Positions 51,312 to 60,041 of a stretch of 64,000 nt of DNA are shown one piece after another. The notes beneath the pieces were generated by a model. That model saw only the letters and a program-made list of their open reading frames with translations. It was not told the origin of the DNA and searched no databases. The translations under genes were made by a program, and so were the position numbers. Source of the stretch: Fontibacillus puldeungensis. Its GTDB lineage: Bacteria > Bacillota > Bacilli > Paenibacillales > Paenibacillaceae. How positions within the stretch are numbered: the first letter of the stretch is position 1; the number at the start of each line of letters is the position of its first letter. The stretch is taken from the NCBI RefSeq assembly GCF_042678945.1, contig NZ_JBHTLM010000002.1, positions 186,001 through 250,000 of the forward strand. The letters are read 5' to 3'.

Positions 51312-53381
51312 TTACTTTTCCTCTGTCTCCAGAATCATTACGCCGTAAGGCTGCAGTTGAATTTCATTAGCGACTGTCGAATCTGTGAGCAGTTCTTTCA
51401 CCGGCTTCTTGACCTTAACCAAAGCGGACTGATCCGAGTAATTCAACAAAAAAACATATTGTGCACCGGAAGAAGAGGCACGTATGCCTAGCTCAACCTC
51501 AGCCGGAGCCTCCAGCCAATCTGAAACTGTGGATTCTAATCCTAGTTCCTTGATCAGCGTATCGACGACGGGTTCGCTGTAAGCCGCGCCGTAATACCAG
51601 ACACTGCCGCTGCCTACCGGGCGTCTGGTTAACGCAGGTTTTCCCGCGTAATATTCGCTGGTATACCAGGCAATTACCTCAACATCAGGATTATTGATTT
51701 GCAGGACCTCGTTAAAGCCCATGGCTTTCATTCCCATTGGTAACTTGTTATCTTTCCATTCTAGCTCAGCCGGGGGAACCGTCCCCGTAATCAACGTAAA
51801 GTCTTCCACCGTAATGCCGCACAGGTCGGCAACGGGACCAGGGAAAGGTCGCATATAGCATTGGCCGTTTAAATCCTTATATCCAGTTCGGGCACCAAAT
51901 AACAGACGACCTCCCAGCTCAACATATTGGGTAAGAAGTGCAGCCGTCTCATCCGTCATAATAGCCGGATGCGGATAAACAATCACTTTGTATTTTGCTA
52001 AATCCTCAAGTGTAGTTGTCGTACGTAGCGTAATCAAATCTGCCGGAATATGACCGTATTGAAGCTGTTTATACCAGGCATTTGTGCTTTGCCACTGCAG
52101 CGGACCATGCCAATTGTCAAATTCTCCGTCCCATTCATTATCGTAGTCTTGCATAATGGCCACTTCAGCCCGGTAGGTTGTCCCTGCGATAACTCCGCCA
52201 ATCTTTGCAAATTCCTCTCCGACTTGGGCAACTTCCCGAACCCGTCGGTTCGGCTGGTTGTGATAATCATTGATGCCGTGCCAATAAATTTCGGTCCCCA
52301 TCGTGGCAGTCCGCCAACGGAAGTAGACAAGCAAGTCCGTTCCATGCAGCACCGATTGATAGGACCATAATCGAATTTGTCCTGGTCTGGGCGTTCCCAT
52401 CCCCATACGGTTTACCCAACCTCCCGGACCGGATTGCTGCTCCATAACGCAGAAGTTCGGCGACATCGAACGCACATTGGATAATTTCATGCTCCAGGCG
52501 CGATCCAAAAGCGGTTTCTCATCGGTTCCGGGGAAGATCGTGGAAAACTGCGGATATGAATCATAGGAAATGAAGTCTAAAATCTCGTCGGTCAGCTCAT
52601 GACTGTCCAAATGACCGAAGGTTCCGTTGGTCGTAATCCAATGATTCGGCGCCATTTCTCGAATGATATCGGCTTGCAGCTTGGCAAATGAAACTGTATT
52701 GGCGGAAAAGAACCTCTTCTCATCCAGAGCCAGATGCGGGTTTGGGGTATTGCTAATGGTAGGACGTGAAAGATGAACTTGTTCCCAGTCCGTATAGGTC
52801 TGACTCCAAAACACAGTTCCCCAAGCCTTATTCAAGTTATCTAAAGTTTGGTAACGATTCTTTAGCCATTCGCGAAAAGCTTCGTGATCGGCTTCAGAAT
52901 AGAAGACGTTGGTCTCGCAGTTCAGCTCGTTGTCAATTTGCCAGCCGATCACCGCAGGATGATCCTTATAGGCCTCTACCATCTTACGAACGATTCGTTC
53001 GGATAAAGCTCTATATTTCGGACTGCTGTAATTGTAATGACGACGCATGCCGTGACGGTACAGCACTCCCTCCACGTTCGCGTTTAGAACCTCAGGGTAT
53101 TTATGCGTAAGCCAAGCGGGCGGTGTTGCGGTAGGCGTTCCCAAGATGACCTTAATGCCATAGTTGTGAGCCAAGTCCATGACACGATGGAAAAAACTAA
53201 AATCATACTTTCCCTCTTCCGGCTCAAATATCGCCCATGCAAATTCCGCCATTCGAATGACCGATATATTCATCTCACGCATGCGGCGGAAATCTTCCTC
53301 CCACAATTCCTCAGGCCAATGTTCCGGGTAATAACAGACCCCTAAAGTCAATCTGTCCATATGAATCGATTTAGTCATCAT
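51312..53381 (-). CDS. Glycoside hydrolase family 42 beta-galactosidase
   Basis: The 689-residue cytoplasmic enzyme cleaves terminal beta-galactosides. It opens with the family signature LGVCYYPEHWPEELWEEDFR. The acid/base glutamate is in IGWQIDNELNCE and the nucleophile in NFCVMEQQSGPGGW. A trimerisation (class I amidotransferase-like) domain and a short beta-domain (VFLLNYSDQSALVKV) follow. No signal peptide. GGGAGG precedes two adjacent ATGs; the first was taken. It is divergent from an AraC-type gene and lies next to the sugar sensor and importer operon, so all are likely one galactoside-use locus. Confidence 0.95.
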   Translation of the reverse strand: MMTKSIHMDRLTLGVCYYPEHWPEELWEEDFRRMREMNISVIRMAEFAWAIFEPEEGKYDFSFFHRVMDLAHNYGIKVILGTPTATPPAWLTHKYPEVLNANVEGVLYRHGMRRHYNYSSPKYRALSERIVRKMVEAYKDHPAVIGWQIDNELNCETNVFYSEADHEAFREWLKNRYQTLDNLNKAWGTVFWSQTYTDWEQVHLSRPTISNTPNPHLALDEKRFFSANTVSFAKLQADIIREMAPNHWITTNGTFGHLDSHELTDEILDFISYDSYPQFSTIFPGTDEKPLLDRAWSMKLSNVRSMSPNFCVMEQQSGPGGWVNRMGMGTPRPGQIRLWSYQSVLHGTDLLVYFRWRTATMGTEIYWHGINDYHNQPNRRVREVAQVGEEFAKIGGVIAGTTYRAEVAIMQDYDNEWDGEFDNWHGPLQWQSTNAWYKQLQYGHIPADLITLRTTTTLEDLAKYKVIVYPHPAIMTDETAALLTQYVELGGRLLFGARTGYKDLNGQCYMRPFPGPVADLCGITVEDFTLITGTVPPAELEWKDNKLPMGMKAMGFNEVLQINNPDVEVIAWYTSEYYAGKPALTRRPVGSGSVWYYGAAYSEPVVDTLIKELGLESTVSDWLEAPAEVELGIRASSSGAQYVFLLNYSDQSALVKVKKPVKELLTDSTVANEIQLQPYGVMILETEEK

Positions 53382-53554
53382 TTTTTGCCTCCCTAGATCC
53401 TGATCTTATTACCATTCTATTAGCTGCCAAATTGAATTTAAATTTCAAATCCGTGCGATATGTATTAAAATATTGTCATTGCTTGGTCGTGAAAACTTTA
53501 AAGATACAAATCTATATAGCATTTAATTCAAAATTATTGCGTTAGAGGTGTGCG

Positions 53555-54421
53555 ATGCGAGAACATATCTTTCTTCCCAAACCCCTGTTTCCAAGACACT
53601 TTTGTTTTCCCGATTTTATCGGTGGATACAGTGATTTTCCGGAGCACGCCGTAAACCGTGAATTCCAAACCAAAGAAAATCATTTGGACATTTATTATAA
53701 TTTACACATTGTACTTAACGGCAAAGGTTACCTCCATACAGAAGGGAGAACCTACGAACTGACTGCTGGGCAAGGCTTTCTCTATGGCCCCGGACTTAGA
53801 CAGCGTTATTACTCCGATTTCCACGAACCGTGGAACATTCGCTGGGTTCACTTCTATGGACTTCGTTTAGAGGAATTGTTGAATGGCAAAGGAATTGGCG
53901 ATCCCTGGCTGTTTGCTTTGTCCGACCTTCCTTCGATCAAAGCTATATTGGATCGGATGCTGCAATTGGGCAGAAACTTTCAAGTCGAGGACGAATATGC
54001 AATAGCTTCAACCCTCTACGAACTTTTGCTCAGAATACTGTCGACCTCCACCCAATTAAACGTTTCCGCCGGTCAAGGCGCAGACCGAATCAGGTCCGTT
54101 GCTAATTACATCCGGTCACACAGCTTTGAACCCATTACCCTTGAACAAGCTGCTGCAACTGCGGGTTACAGCACCCACTATTTTAGTCGCCAATTTAACC
54201 GGATGTTTAGCATGTCTTTTTCCGATTTTTTGTTGGAATCACGCCTGCTTCACGCCAAACAACTCTTATCCTCCACGAGCTTGACCATTAAGCATATTGC
54301 CCTGGAATCGGGATTTTCCCAGTCCAGCTACTTTATTACTTGCTTTAAACGCTCTGAGGGAATGACGCCTTCGAGATTTCGCATGCTGCATCAGACCGAT
54401 GCGGATAAATCAGCTAAATGA
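53555..54421 (+). CDS. AraC-family transcriptional regulator with cupin-like sensor
   Basis: The 288-residue protein has an N-terminal sugar-sensing beta-barrel of the AraC type (YNLHIVLNGKGYLHTEGRTY, WNIRWVHFYGLRLEELL) and a C-terminal pair of helix-turn-helix motifs (ITLEQAAATAGYSTHYFSRQ and IKHIALESGFSQSSYFITCF). It is divergently transcribed from the beta-galactosidase with 173 bp between, so it most likely activates that gene. An AT-rich dyad (TTGAATTTAAATTTCAA) at 53433-53449 is a possible operator or promoter part. The ribosome site is AGAGGTG. Confidence 0.92.
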   Translation: MREHIFLPKPLFPRHFCFPDFIGGYSDFPEHAVNREFQTKENHLDIYYNLHIVLNGKGYLHTEGRTYELTAGQGFLYGPGLRQRYYSDFHEPWNIRWVHFYGLRLEELLNGKGIGDPWLFALSDLPSIKAILDRMLQLGRNFQVEDEYAIASTLYELLLRILSTSTQLNVSAGQGADRIRSVANYIRSHSFEPITLEQAAATAGYSTHYFSRQFNRMFSMSFSDFLLESRLLHAKQLLSSTSLTIKHIALESGFSQSSYFITCFKRSEGMTPSRFRMLHQTDADKSAK

Positions 54422-54560
54422 TAAAGGGAAAAACACTATGCGATCGTCTGGCAAGCCCATCTGTATTGCTCACAAGGGTCCTCCATTTTAATAGGAATAG
54501 TAACTGCAACCTGCAACAAATAATAAGGCCCATCTATTTTAAAAATGGGGGGCGTATGCT

Positions 54561-55586
54561 TTGCAACGATTTGATCCTGACCTGGTATTCTTTGAGCCGG
54601 ACGCTTTAAATTATCCGCTGGGAGCGAACCTTTATACCCATTTTGAAAGCGTGGGGACCCCAATCAAAATGACAACTTCGCACAACCGGGTCACCAGCAT
54701 CCCAGGGGAAACCGAAACGGAAAAATATCGCAACGCCAAACGGACGCTGGTCGTCGGGGTACGGAAAACGCTTGACTTCGACACGTCCAAGCCATCAGCT
54801 GAGTTTGCTATTCCCCTGGCAACAGGCTGCGCGGGACATTGCCATTATTGCTACCTGCAAACTACGATGAGCTCCAAGCCGTATATCCGAATTTACGTAA
54901 ATCTGGACGAGATTTTAGACAGAGCTGCACAGTACATTGAGGAGCGAAAACCGGACATCACCCATTTCGAGGCGGCGTGTACAGGAGACCCGGTATCGCT
55001 GGAGCATTTGACCGGAGCTTTACGGAAATATATCGAGTTTATGGCCGAGCAGGATTTTGGACATCTGCGGTTTGTGACCAAATTTGCGAATATCGACTCC
55101 TTGTTGGATGTTCACCACGGAGGGAATACGCGAATTCGTTTTTCGATTAATTCCGACTATGTCATTCGAAACTTTGAACCGGCTACCTCTAGCTTCGAGG
55201 AGCGGATCGAGGCAGCAGGGCGGGTAGCAGAAGCGGGATATCCGTTAGGTTTCATTATTGCTCCTATCATGAAATATGAAGGATGGCAGGACGGATATAT
55301 GGAGCTTATTACGAAGTTGCATGACCGATTGAAGGATATCGATATCGTGGATTTGACTTTCGAACTGATTCAGCACCGTTTCACCAAAGTCGCCAAAAGT
55401 ACAATTCTAAAACGCTATCCTAAAACGAAGCTGGATATGGAAGAGGAGGACCGGCAGCTGAAGTGGGGAAGGTACGGCAGGTTTAAATACGTATACAAAG
55501 CGGAAACGGTCGAGGAGTTTCAGAAGCTTTTTCAGCAGGTGATTCAAGAGCATTTTCCCAAGGCCCGGATTGAGTATTTTGTTTAA
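54561..55586 (+). CDS. splB: Spore photoproduct lyase
   Basis: This radical SAM enzyme repairs spore photoproduct (5-thyminyl-5,6-dihydrothymine) during germination. The 341-residue protein matches closely in length and sequence: the cluster ligands are C90, C94 and C97 in CAGHCHYC, and C140 in FEAACTGDP is the conserved hydrogen-donor cysteine. DTSKPSAEFAIPLATGC and LIQHRFTKVAKS are family hallmarks. The TTG start is the only one in frame with the expected N-terminus and has GGGGGGCG upstream. No splA regulator gene precedes it, unlike in Bacillus subtilis. It is direct evidence for an endospore former. Confidence 0.97.
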   Translation: MQRFDPDLVFFEPDALNYPLGANLYTHFESVGTPIKMTTSHNRVTSIPGETETEKYRNAKRTLVVGVRKTLDFDTSKPSAEFAIPLATGCAGHCHYCYLQTTMSSKPYIRIYVNLDEILDRAAQYIEERKPDITHFEAACTGDPVSLEHLTGALRKYIEFMAEQDFGHLRFVTKFANIDSLLDVHHGGNTRIRFSINSDYVIRNFEPATSSFEERIEAAGRVAEAGYPLGFIIAPIMKYEGWQDGYMELITKLHDRLKDIDIVDLTFELIQHRFTKVAKSTILKRYPKTKLDMEEEDRQLKWGRYGRFKYVYKAETVEEFQKLFQQVIQEHFPKARIEYFV

Positions 55587-55622
55587 GTGACAGGCCTCCT
55601 CACAATTTACCCCGAGCGATCT

Positions 55623-55667
55623 CCCTCTGGCAGACGGAATAAACCGTAGGTTATGATCTGCCAGGGG
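55623..55667. other. Inverted repeat after splB
   Basis: CTGGCAGA and TCTGCCAG, extended by CCC/GGG, flank a 22-nt loop. There is no T-tract, so it is not a clear terminator. It lies just upstream of the Rex box. Confidence 0.5.
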
Positions 55668-55682
55668 AAATTGTAGTTATTG

Positions 55683-55726
55683 ATGTGAAAAACTTCACAA
55701 TAAATAAAAGAGGCACTATATATAAT
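55683..55726 (+). promoter_or_regulatory. Rex-binding site and promoter of the flavoprotein gene
   Basis: Bases 55683-55700 match the redox-sensor Rex consensus TTGTGAANNNNTTCACAA at 13 of the 14 fixed positions; the exception is the first base (A). A perfect -10 hexamer TATAAT lies at 55721-55726, so Rex would cover the -35 region and repress when NADH is low relative to NAD+. The leader to the start codon at 55849 is about 115 nt. Confidence 0.72.
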
Positions 55727-55848
55727 AGTATGCGAGAACTAAAGAGAAAAACATTACAAGTCGGGGGTATCCTGAATTACGCCCTGCTTTTTTGTCGGTT
55801 TTTTTAGTTCAGAAGAAGGGGAATCAATTAATTAGTGGGGGGTAAACC

Positions 55849-57369
55849 ATGAAAAAGAACGTAGCAACAGCACTAATTCTCATCATGTCCTTTGCGCTTG
55901 TGATCTCGGGCTGCGGCAACGGGAAATATTTGAGCGAGGGCAGTACGACGAAAGAACAACCGAAAACGGAAGCCGTTTCCGGGGCATCGAAATCTGAGTA
56001 CACACCACTTGATCAACTCAAGGACAAATATGACGTCATCATCGTTGGTGCAGGCGGCGCAGGGATGACTGCGGCGATCGAAGCCAAAGCAAAAGGCATG
56101 AACCCAGTTATTTTTGAAAAAATGGAAACGGCCGGCGGGAATACCAACAAGTCTTCTTCCGGTATGAATGCTTCTGAATCGAAATTCCAAAAAGAGCAAG
56201 GCATTAAAGACAGCAATGATCTTTTCTATGATGAAACACTTAAAGGCGGTAAAGGCACGAACGACAAAGATCTTCTTCGTTATTTCGTTGACCATTCCGC
56301 AGCAGCCATCGACTGGCTCGATTCCATCGGCATTCGTTTGGACAACCTGACGATTACCGGCGGTATGAGTGTGAAACGTACGCACCGTCCTACAGATGGT
56401 TCCGCAGTAGGTGGATACCTTGTTAAAGGTTTGGTTGAAAATGTGCACAAAAATAACATTCCGCTGTTCGTAAATGCGGATGTTAAAGAAATTGCGCAAA
56501 AAGACGGTAAAGTAACCGGCGTTAAAGTCGTTTTCGACAAAAAAGATGAAAAAGTAATCTCTGCAAATGCTGTCATCGTAGCAACTGGCGGTTTCGGCGC
56601 TAACTTTGATATGATGACCAAATATAGACCAGACCTGAAAGGTTATGTTACTACTAACCAACCAGGCAGCACTGGCGACGGCATCACAATGATCGAAAAA
56701 GCTGGCGGTTACACGGTTGATATGGATCAAATCCAAGTTCACCCGACAGTCAACCAAGCTAAATCGTACCTGATCGGCGAAGCTGTTCGCGGTGAGGGTG
56801 GAATTCTTGTATACGGCGATGCTAAACGTTTCCACAATGAAATGGATACTCGAGACAATGTTACTGCAGCCATCAATGCACTTCCTAAGAAATATGCTTG
56901 GATTGTATTTGATTCCGGCGTGAAAGACCGCGTAAAAGCGATCGCCCAATATCAAAAAATGGGCTTGATTGTAGAAGGCAAAACGATTGAAGAATTGGCT
57001 AAGAAAATGGGTGTTCCTGCTAAGCAGCTTAACTACACCATGAAAGCATGGAATATCGCTGTTAAACAAAAAAATGACTGGAAATTTGGCAGATCAACCG
57101 GTATGGACCACGATTTGTCCCAAGGCCCATTCTATGCTACCAAGATCGCTCCAGGGATCCACTACACCATGGGCGGCGTGAAAATCAACACGAACACGGA
57201 AGTTCTGACTAAAGAAGGAAAAGCAATCCCAGGCTTGTATGCAGCTGGTGAAGTAACTGGCGGATTGCACGGCCAAAACCGGATCGGCGGTAACTCGGTT
57301 GCTGATATCGTAATCTTCGGATATCAAGCAGGCGACAAAGCAGCTGAATTCGTTAAAGCAGCAAAATAA
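55849..57369 (+). CDS. Lipoprotein flavin reductase of the fumarate/urocanate reductase family
   Basis: The 506-residue protein starts with a lipoprotein signal (lipobox SGC, C22) followed by a linker, so it is anchored outside the cell membrane. An FAD-binding succinate dehydrogenase/fumarate reductase domain follows: VIIVGAGGAGMTAAIEAKAK (64-83), IFEKMETAGGNT, ALKGYVTTNQPGSTGDGI-like region, QIQVHPTV, GEAVRGEGGILV and NRIGGNSVADIVIFGYQAG. The active-site His and Arg motifs of soluble fumarate reductases are present. Unlike many extracellular members it lacks the FMN-binding domain. The Rex box upstream implies induction under reducing, low-oxygen conditions. Fumarate versus another acceptor is not settled. 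Confidence 0.88.
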   Translation: MKKNVATALILIMSFALVISGCGNGKYLSEGSTTKEQPKTEAVSGASKSEYTPLDQLKDKYDVIIVGAGGAGMTAAIEAKAKGMNPVIFEKMETAGGNTNKSSSGMNASESKFQKEQGIKDSNDLFYDETLKGGKGTNDKDLLRYFVDHSAAAIDWLDSIGIRLDNLTITGGMSVKRTHRPTDGSAVGGYLVKGLVENVHKNNIPLFVNADVKEIAQKDGKVTGVKVVFDKKDEKVISANAVIVATGGFGANFDMMTKYRPDLKGYVTTNQPGSTGDGITMIEKAGGYTVDMDQIQVHPTVNQAKSYLIGEAVRGEGGILVYGDAKRFHNEMDTRDNVTAAINALPKKYAWIVFDSGVKDRVKAIAQYQKMGLIVEGKTIEELAKKMGVPAKQLNYTMKAWNIAVKQKNDWKFGRSTGMDHDLSQGPFYATKIAPGIHYTMGGVKINTNTEVLTKEGKAIPGLYAAGEVTGGLHGQNRIGGNSVADIVIFGYQAGDKAAEFVKAAK

Positions 57370-57413
57370 GATATGCGTTAGTGCATAACGCTAATTTAAT
57401 ATCGTTTGAAATG

Positions 57414-57466
57414 AACTGCACCTCTATTGTTAGATGTTGTCTAGCATTGGAGGTGCAGTTTTTTTC
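57414..57466 (+). terminator. Terminator after the flavoprotein gene
   Basis: AACTGCACCTC and GAGGTGCAGTT form an 11-bp stem with a 20-nt loop and a seven-T tail. Confidence 0.85.
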
Positions 57467-57509
57467 ATACCTAGCCAAAGGCGGCTTCGGTCGAACTTAG
57501 GCAAACAGA

Positions 57510-57711
57510 AAAATAGGGGGAATTTATGGCCTTATTTTTACCAAATGGCCTCTTTTCAATAATATTAGGGGTAAAAAATGGCCCTATTCCACCGCGGCTT
57601 CCACGAAAACAGCCTTTTTGACGCTTACGGCAAATAATAGGACCATAAAATTCCCCTATTTAGGGTAAAGACCTCACTTTCCCTTAAATAAGGCCATTTC
57701 TTACCCTTAAT
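57510..57711. repeat. Four-unit intergenic element, family C
   Basis: Four 23-bp units related to TAGGGG-N7-ATGGCCCTATT lie at 57514-57536 and 57566-57588 (plus orientation) and at 57636-57658 and 57687-57709 (minus orientation). Start offsets are 52, 70 and 51 bp. Unit sequence differs from families A and B, but the two-forward, two-reverse layout is that of family B. It occupies the gap between a terminator and an AraC-type gene. Confidence 0.78.
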
Positions 57712-57753
57712 TTTTGTGGTTCACTTGTGGCTCCCCTAATAAAGGCAGGAACC

Positions 57754-58656
57754 TCAATCCATCTTCACAACTGCCGTACATAAGAAGGTGAGCTGCAGCT
57801 CAGGGGGAACGCACTGGTTCTGGTACCATTCAAAATTCGGTCTGGACGTATCCACCTTCCATCCGCTGTCCGGCAGCCATTCGTTCATCCAGCGATCCCA
57901 GGTCGGGCCGATCTCTTCCGAGGAGCCGAAGTGGACGGTTACCGCATAAAGGCCCTCCGGTAGGGTGATATCTTGCAGGCCATACGTATTGTCGAAATCG
58001 GTATCTACAACCACGGCGGCATAAGAGTGTTTCTTCTCCATCGGGATGGCCGGGTCATGATCAGGAAACACGCACATGCTGCCTCGAATATAGGGAAAAA
58101 GCTGATGCTGCTCTACGGTATGCATGAGCTTTTCCCAGGCATGGGGAAGTCCCCAATAGTCACCGACATTCTCCACGGCTACGACGCGCTTTGGTGCAAA
58201 GGACGTTATTTTCGTTTCCAATGAATTCACTCCTTCAGGGTTTAAGTAGAACCAATGGAGCTGCTGTCTCTCACTGTAGTGGAGCCCGACAGAGGAATAG
58301 ATGCGGCCTCTCCAGTCGGAAAGTTTTCTGGCATCTGTCGGGGACAGCCCGTAGACACGCTTAAACGCTTTGGAGAAGGACTCCAACGTTTCATAGCCTG
58401 AGTCGAACGCGATGTCTGTGATCTCTCTGTTCGTCGTACGGAGCAAGTGCATGGCTCTTTCCATACGCAATCTTCTTAAGCACTCATGCACGTTCTCACC
58501 GGTAAGCTCGCGAAACTTACGATGAAAATGATACGGAGATGAGTATACTTCAGTGGAAATTTGCCGGAAGTCCAGAGGTTCGTCCAAAGCGCCCATGATG
58601 CGAAGTATGGCTTCCTCTACTTTACGATGCCAGTCAATCCTTGTATTGGTTCTCAT
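57754..58656 (-). CDS. AraC-family regulator with C-terminal effector-binding domain
   Basis: The 300-residue protein has an N-terminal AraC DNA-binding domain (FRQISTEVYSSPYHFHRKFR and ITDIAFDSGYETLESFSKAF) and a GyrI-like effector-binding domain from about residue 140 (ETKITSFAPKRVVAVENVGD, LPEGLYAVTVHFG). It has the same architecture as the protein at 25.8 kb but is clearly divergent in sequence. It is transcribed alone, divergent from the DUF378 gene. The start follows TTGAGGTG. Ligand and targets unknown. Confidence 0.9.
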   Translation of the reverse strand: MRTNTRIDWHRKVEEAILRIMGALDEPLDFRQISTEVYSSPYHFHRKFRELTGENVHECLRRLRMERAMHLLRTTNREITDIAFDSGYETLESFSKAFKRVYGLSPTDARKLSDWRGRIYSSVGLHYSERQQLHWFYLNPEGVNSLETKITSFAPKRVVAVENVGDYWGLPHAWEKLMHTVEQHQLFPYIRGSMCVFPDHDPAIPMEKKHSYAAVVVDTDFDNTYGLQDITLPEGLYAVTVHFGSSEEIGPTWDRWMNEWLPDSGWKVDTSRPNFEWYQNQCVPPELQLTFLCTAVVKMD

Positions 58657-58806
58657 AACACCTCAACTATAAATCCAGAAGGAGAATTTAACCTGTCCTG
58701 TGTTGCTGTTTTCATTATAGCAAGGGATGAAAATGCCGATGCATAATTTTTGCTCATATTGGGAATTTTGCTTAATGAATAAATTATGTATGAGGAGCTG
58801 GCGTAA

Positions 58807-59019
58807 ATGAAGACGTTAAATGTGGTGGCACTGTCTTTGCTGATTGTTGGCGGACTGAACTGGCTGTTGATAGGTCTCTTTAGATATGATCTGGTTGCTG
58901 CGATTTTTGGAGGGGCGAATAGCGCATTATCCCGGCTTATTTATGTGATAGTCGGTATTTGCGCGATCTATTCGTTTAAATTTTTCAACAATGTAAGCAG
59001 CGAGGAACGCGCTAGATAG
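58807..59019 (+). CDS. Small DUF378 membrane protein
   Basis: The 70-residue protein has two membrane helices (VVALSLLIVGGLNWLLIGLF and LSRLIYVIVGICAIYSFKFF) with the DUF378 signature GGLNWLLIGLF-x-(Y/F)DLVAAIFG. The function of the family is unknown; it is common and often single-copy in Bacillales. GAGGAG lies 11 bp before the ATG. It is followed by a strong hairpin. Confidence 0.92.
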   Translation: MKTLNVVALSLLIVGGLNWLLIGLFRYDLVAAIFGGANSALSRLIYVIVGICAIYSFKFFNNVSSEERAR

Positions 59020-59044
59020 GTATTGCTGCTTCTAAGCAGAGTAA

Positions 59045-59097
59045 GGCCGCTCGGTCCAGTTACCCACCATGGACGAGCGGCCATTTAAGTTTTTTTA
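59045..59097 (+). terminator. Terminator after the DUF378 gene
   Basis: GGCCGCTCG(G)TCCA and TGGACGAGCGGCC pair around an 11-nt loop; a T-run follows eight bases later. Confidence 0.75.
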
Positions 59098-59113
59098 ATG
59101 AACCAGCTTCCGA

Positions 59114-59974
59114 TTACGACTTAGCTTTCCCGGTGGAACCTAATAGCTGGAGCAGTTCCGTTACTTTTGTAACTAGAGCATTTTTCCCGGGTGTCATCAT
59201 CGCTCTGGGCTCATAAACCGTCGGATTAAACTGCATAAAGGTTTGAACCGCGGCTGCCCAGGAAGTAAGCAGCTCAGTGTTATAGTTTACTTTTGCATGT
59301 CCGAGCTCGATCGCGTGGTGCAACTGATGTGCGGGAATCCCGGAAGCGCCATGAAGTACGAGCGGCACTTGCACCGCTTCCGCAATTTCCTTCATTTCTC
59401 GGAATCCAAGCTTAGGCTCACCATGGTATTTGCCGTGGACGGAGCCGAGTGCGGCGGCCAAGGCATCAATGCCGGTTTCATGCACCAGTCTTACACACTC
59501 GTTCAAATCCGCATAACGGATTCCACCGACAAGTCCATCCTCCATGCCCCCCACGGTTCCAACCTCAGCTTCCACGGTGACGCCGTGTTTATGAGCATAG
59601 GCGGTAACCTGCTTCGTATTTTGGATATTCACTTCGATAGGCTCATGAGAGCCGTCATACATGACGGAGCTGAAGCCGGCATCGATGGCAAGCTTGCAGT
59701 GGGATACCGTGGAGCTATGATCCAAGTGGAGGGCAACGGGAACGGTGACCCGCTGCTCCTCCATGATGGAGTTGACCATCGCCACGATCGTCTTGAAGCC
59801 GCCGAGATAGTCGATCAGCCGATCTGAGGCGGCTAAAATAACCGGTGATTTGGAGGTCTCCGCCGCCTGCAAAATCGCCTGCACCCACAGAAGCCCGTTG
59901 ATGTTGAATTGCCCCACAGCGTATTTGCCAGCTTGAGCGCGCTGCAGCATGTCAGTCATTGATATTAGAGTCAT
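59114..59974 (-). CDS. iolJ: Class II aldolase, probably 2-deoxy-5-keto-gluconate-6-phosphate aldolase
   Basis: The 286-residue enzyme is a zinc-dependent class II aldolase: the zinc ligands lie in PVALHLDHSS, in VEAEVGTVGG and around VLHGASGIP, and MYDGSHEPIEVN is the usual active-site strand. In this operon it most likely splits 2-deoxy-5-keto-D-gluconate 6-phosphate into dihydroxyacetone phosphate and malonate semialdehyde. Fructose-bisphosphate aldolase is the main alternative, since the two are hard to tell apart by sequence. The ATG at 59974 was chosen for AGGGGAGGG upstream; the frame continues to a TTG inside gntP without a site. Last gene of the operon. Confidence 0.85.
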   Translation of the reverse strand: MTLISMTDMLQRAQAGKYAVGQFNINGLLWVQAILQAAETSKSPVILAASDRLIDYLGGFKTIVAMVNSIMEEQRVTVPVALHLDHSSTVSHCKLAIDAGFSSVMYDGSHEPIEVNIQNTKQVTAYAHKHGVTVEAEVGTVGGMEDGLVGGIRYADLNECVRLVHETGIDALAAALGSVHGKYHGEPKLGFREMKEIAEAVQVPLVLHGASGIPAHQLHHAIELGHAKVNYNTELLTSWAAAVQTFMQFNPTVYEPRAMMTPGKNALVTKVTELLQLLGSTGKAKS

Positions 59975-60041
59975 GGTTGCCCTCCCCTTTACTCCAAATC
60001 GTTTACGTAAAAAGATATACAAGGTAACAGATGATTGTTGT

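Noticed and set aside
55873..57069. Minus-strand open frame of 398 codons
   Set aside because: It is antisense to the flavoprotein gene, rich in Cys, Phe and His, with no recognisable domain or start signal.
59999..60020. cre-like sequence between gntP and iolJ
   Set aside because: Three mismatches to the consensus including both ends; too weak to list.
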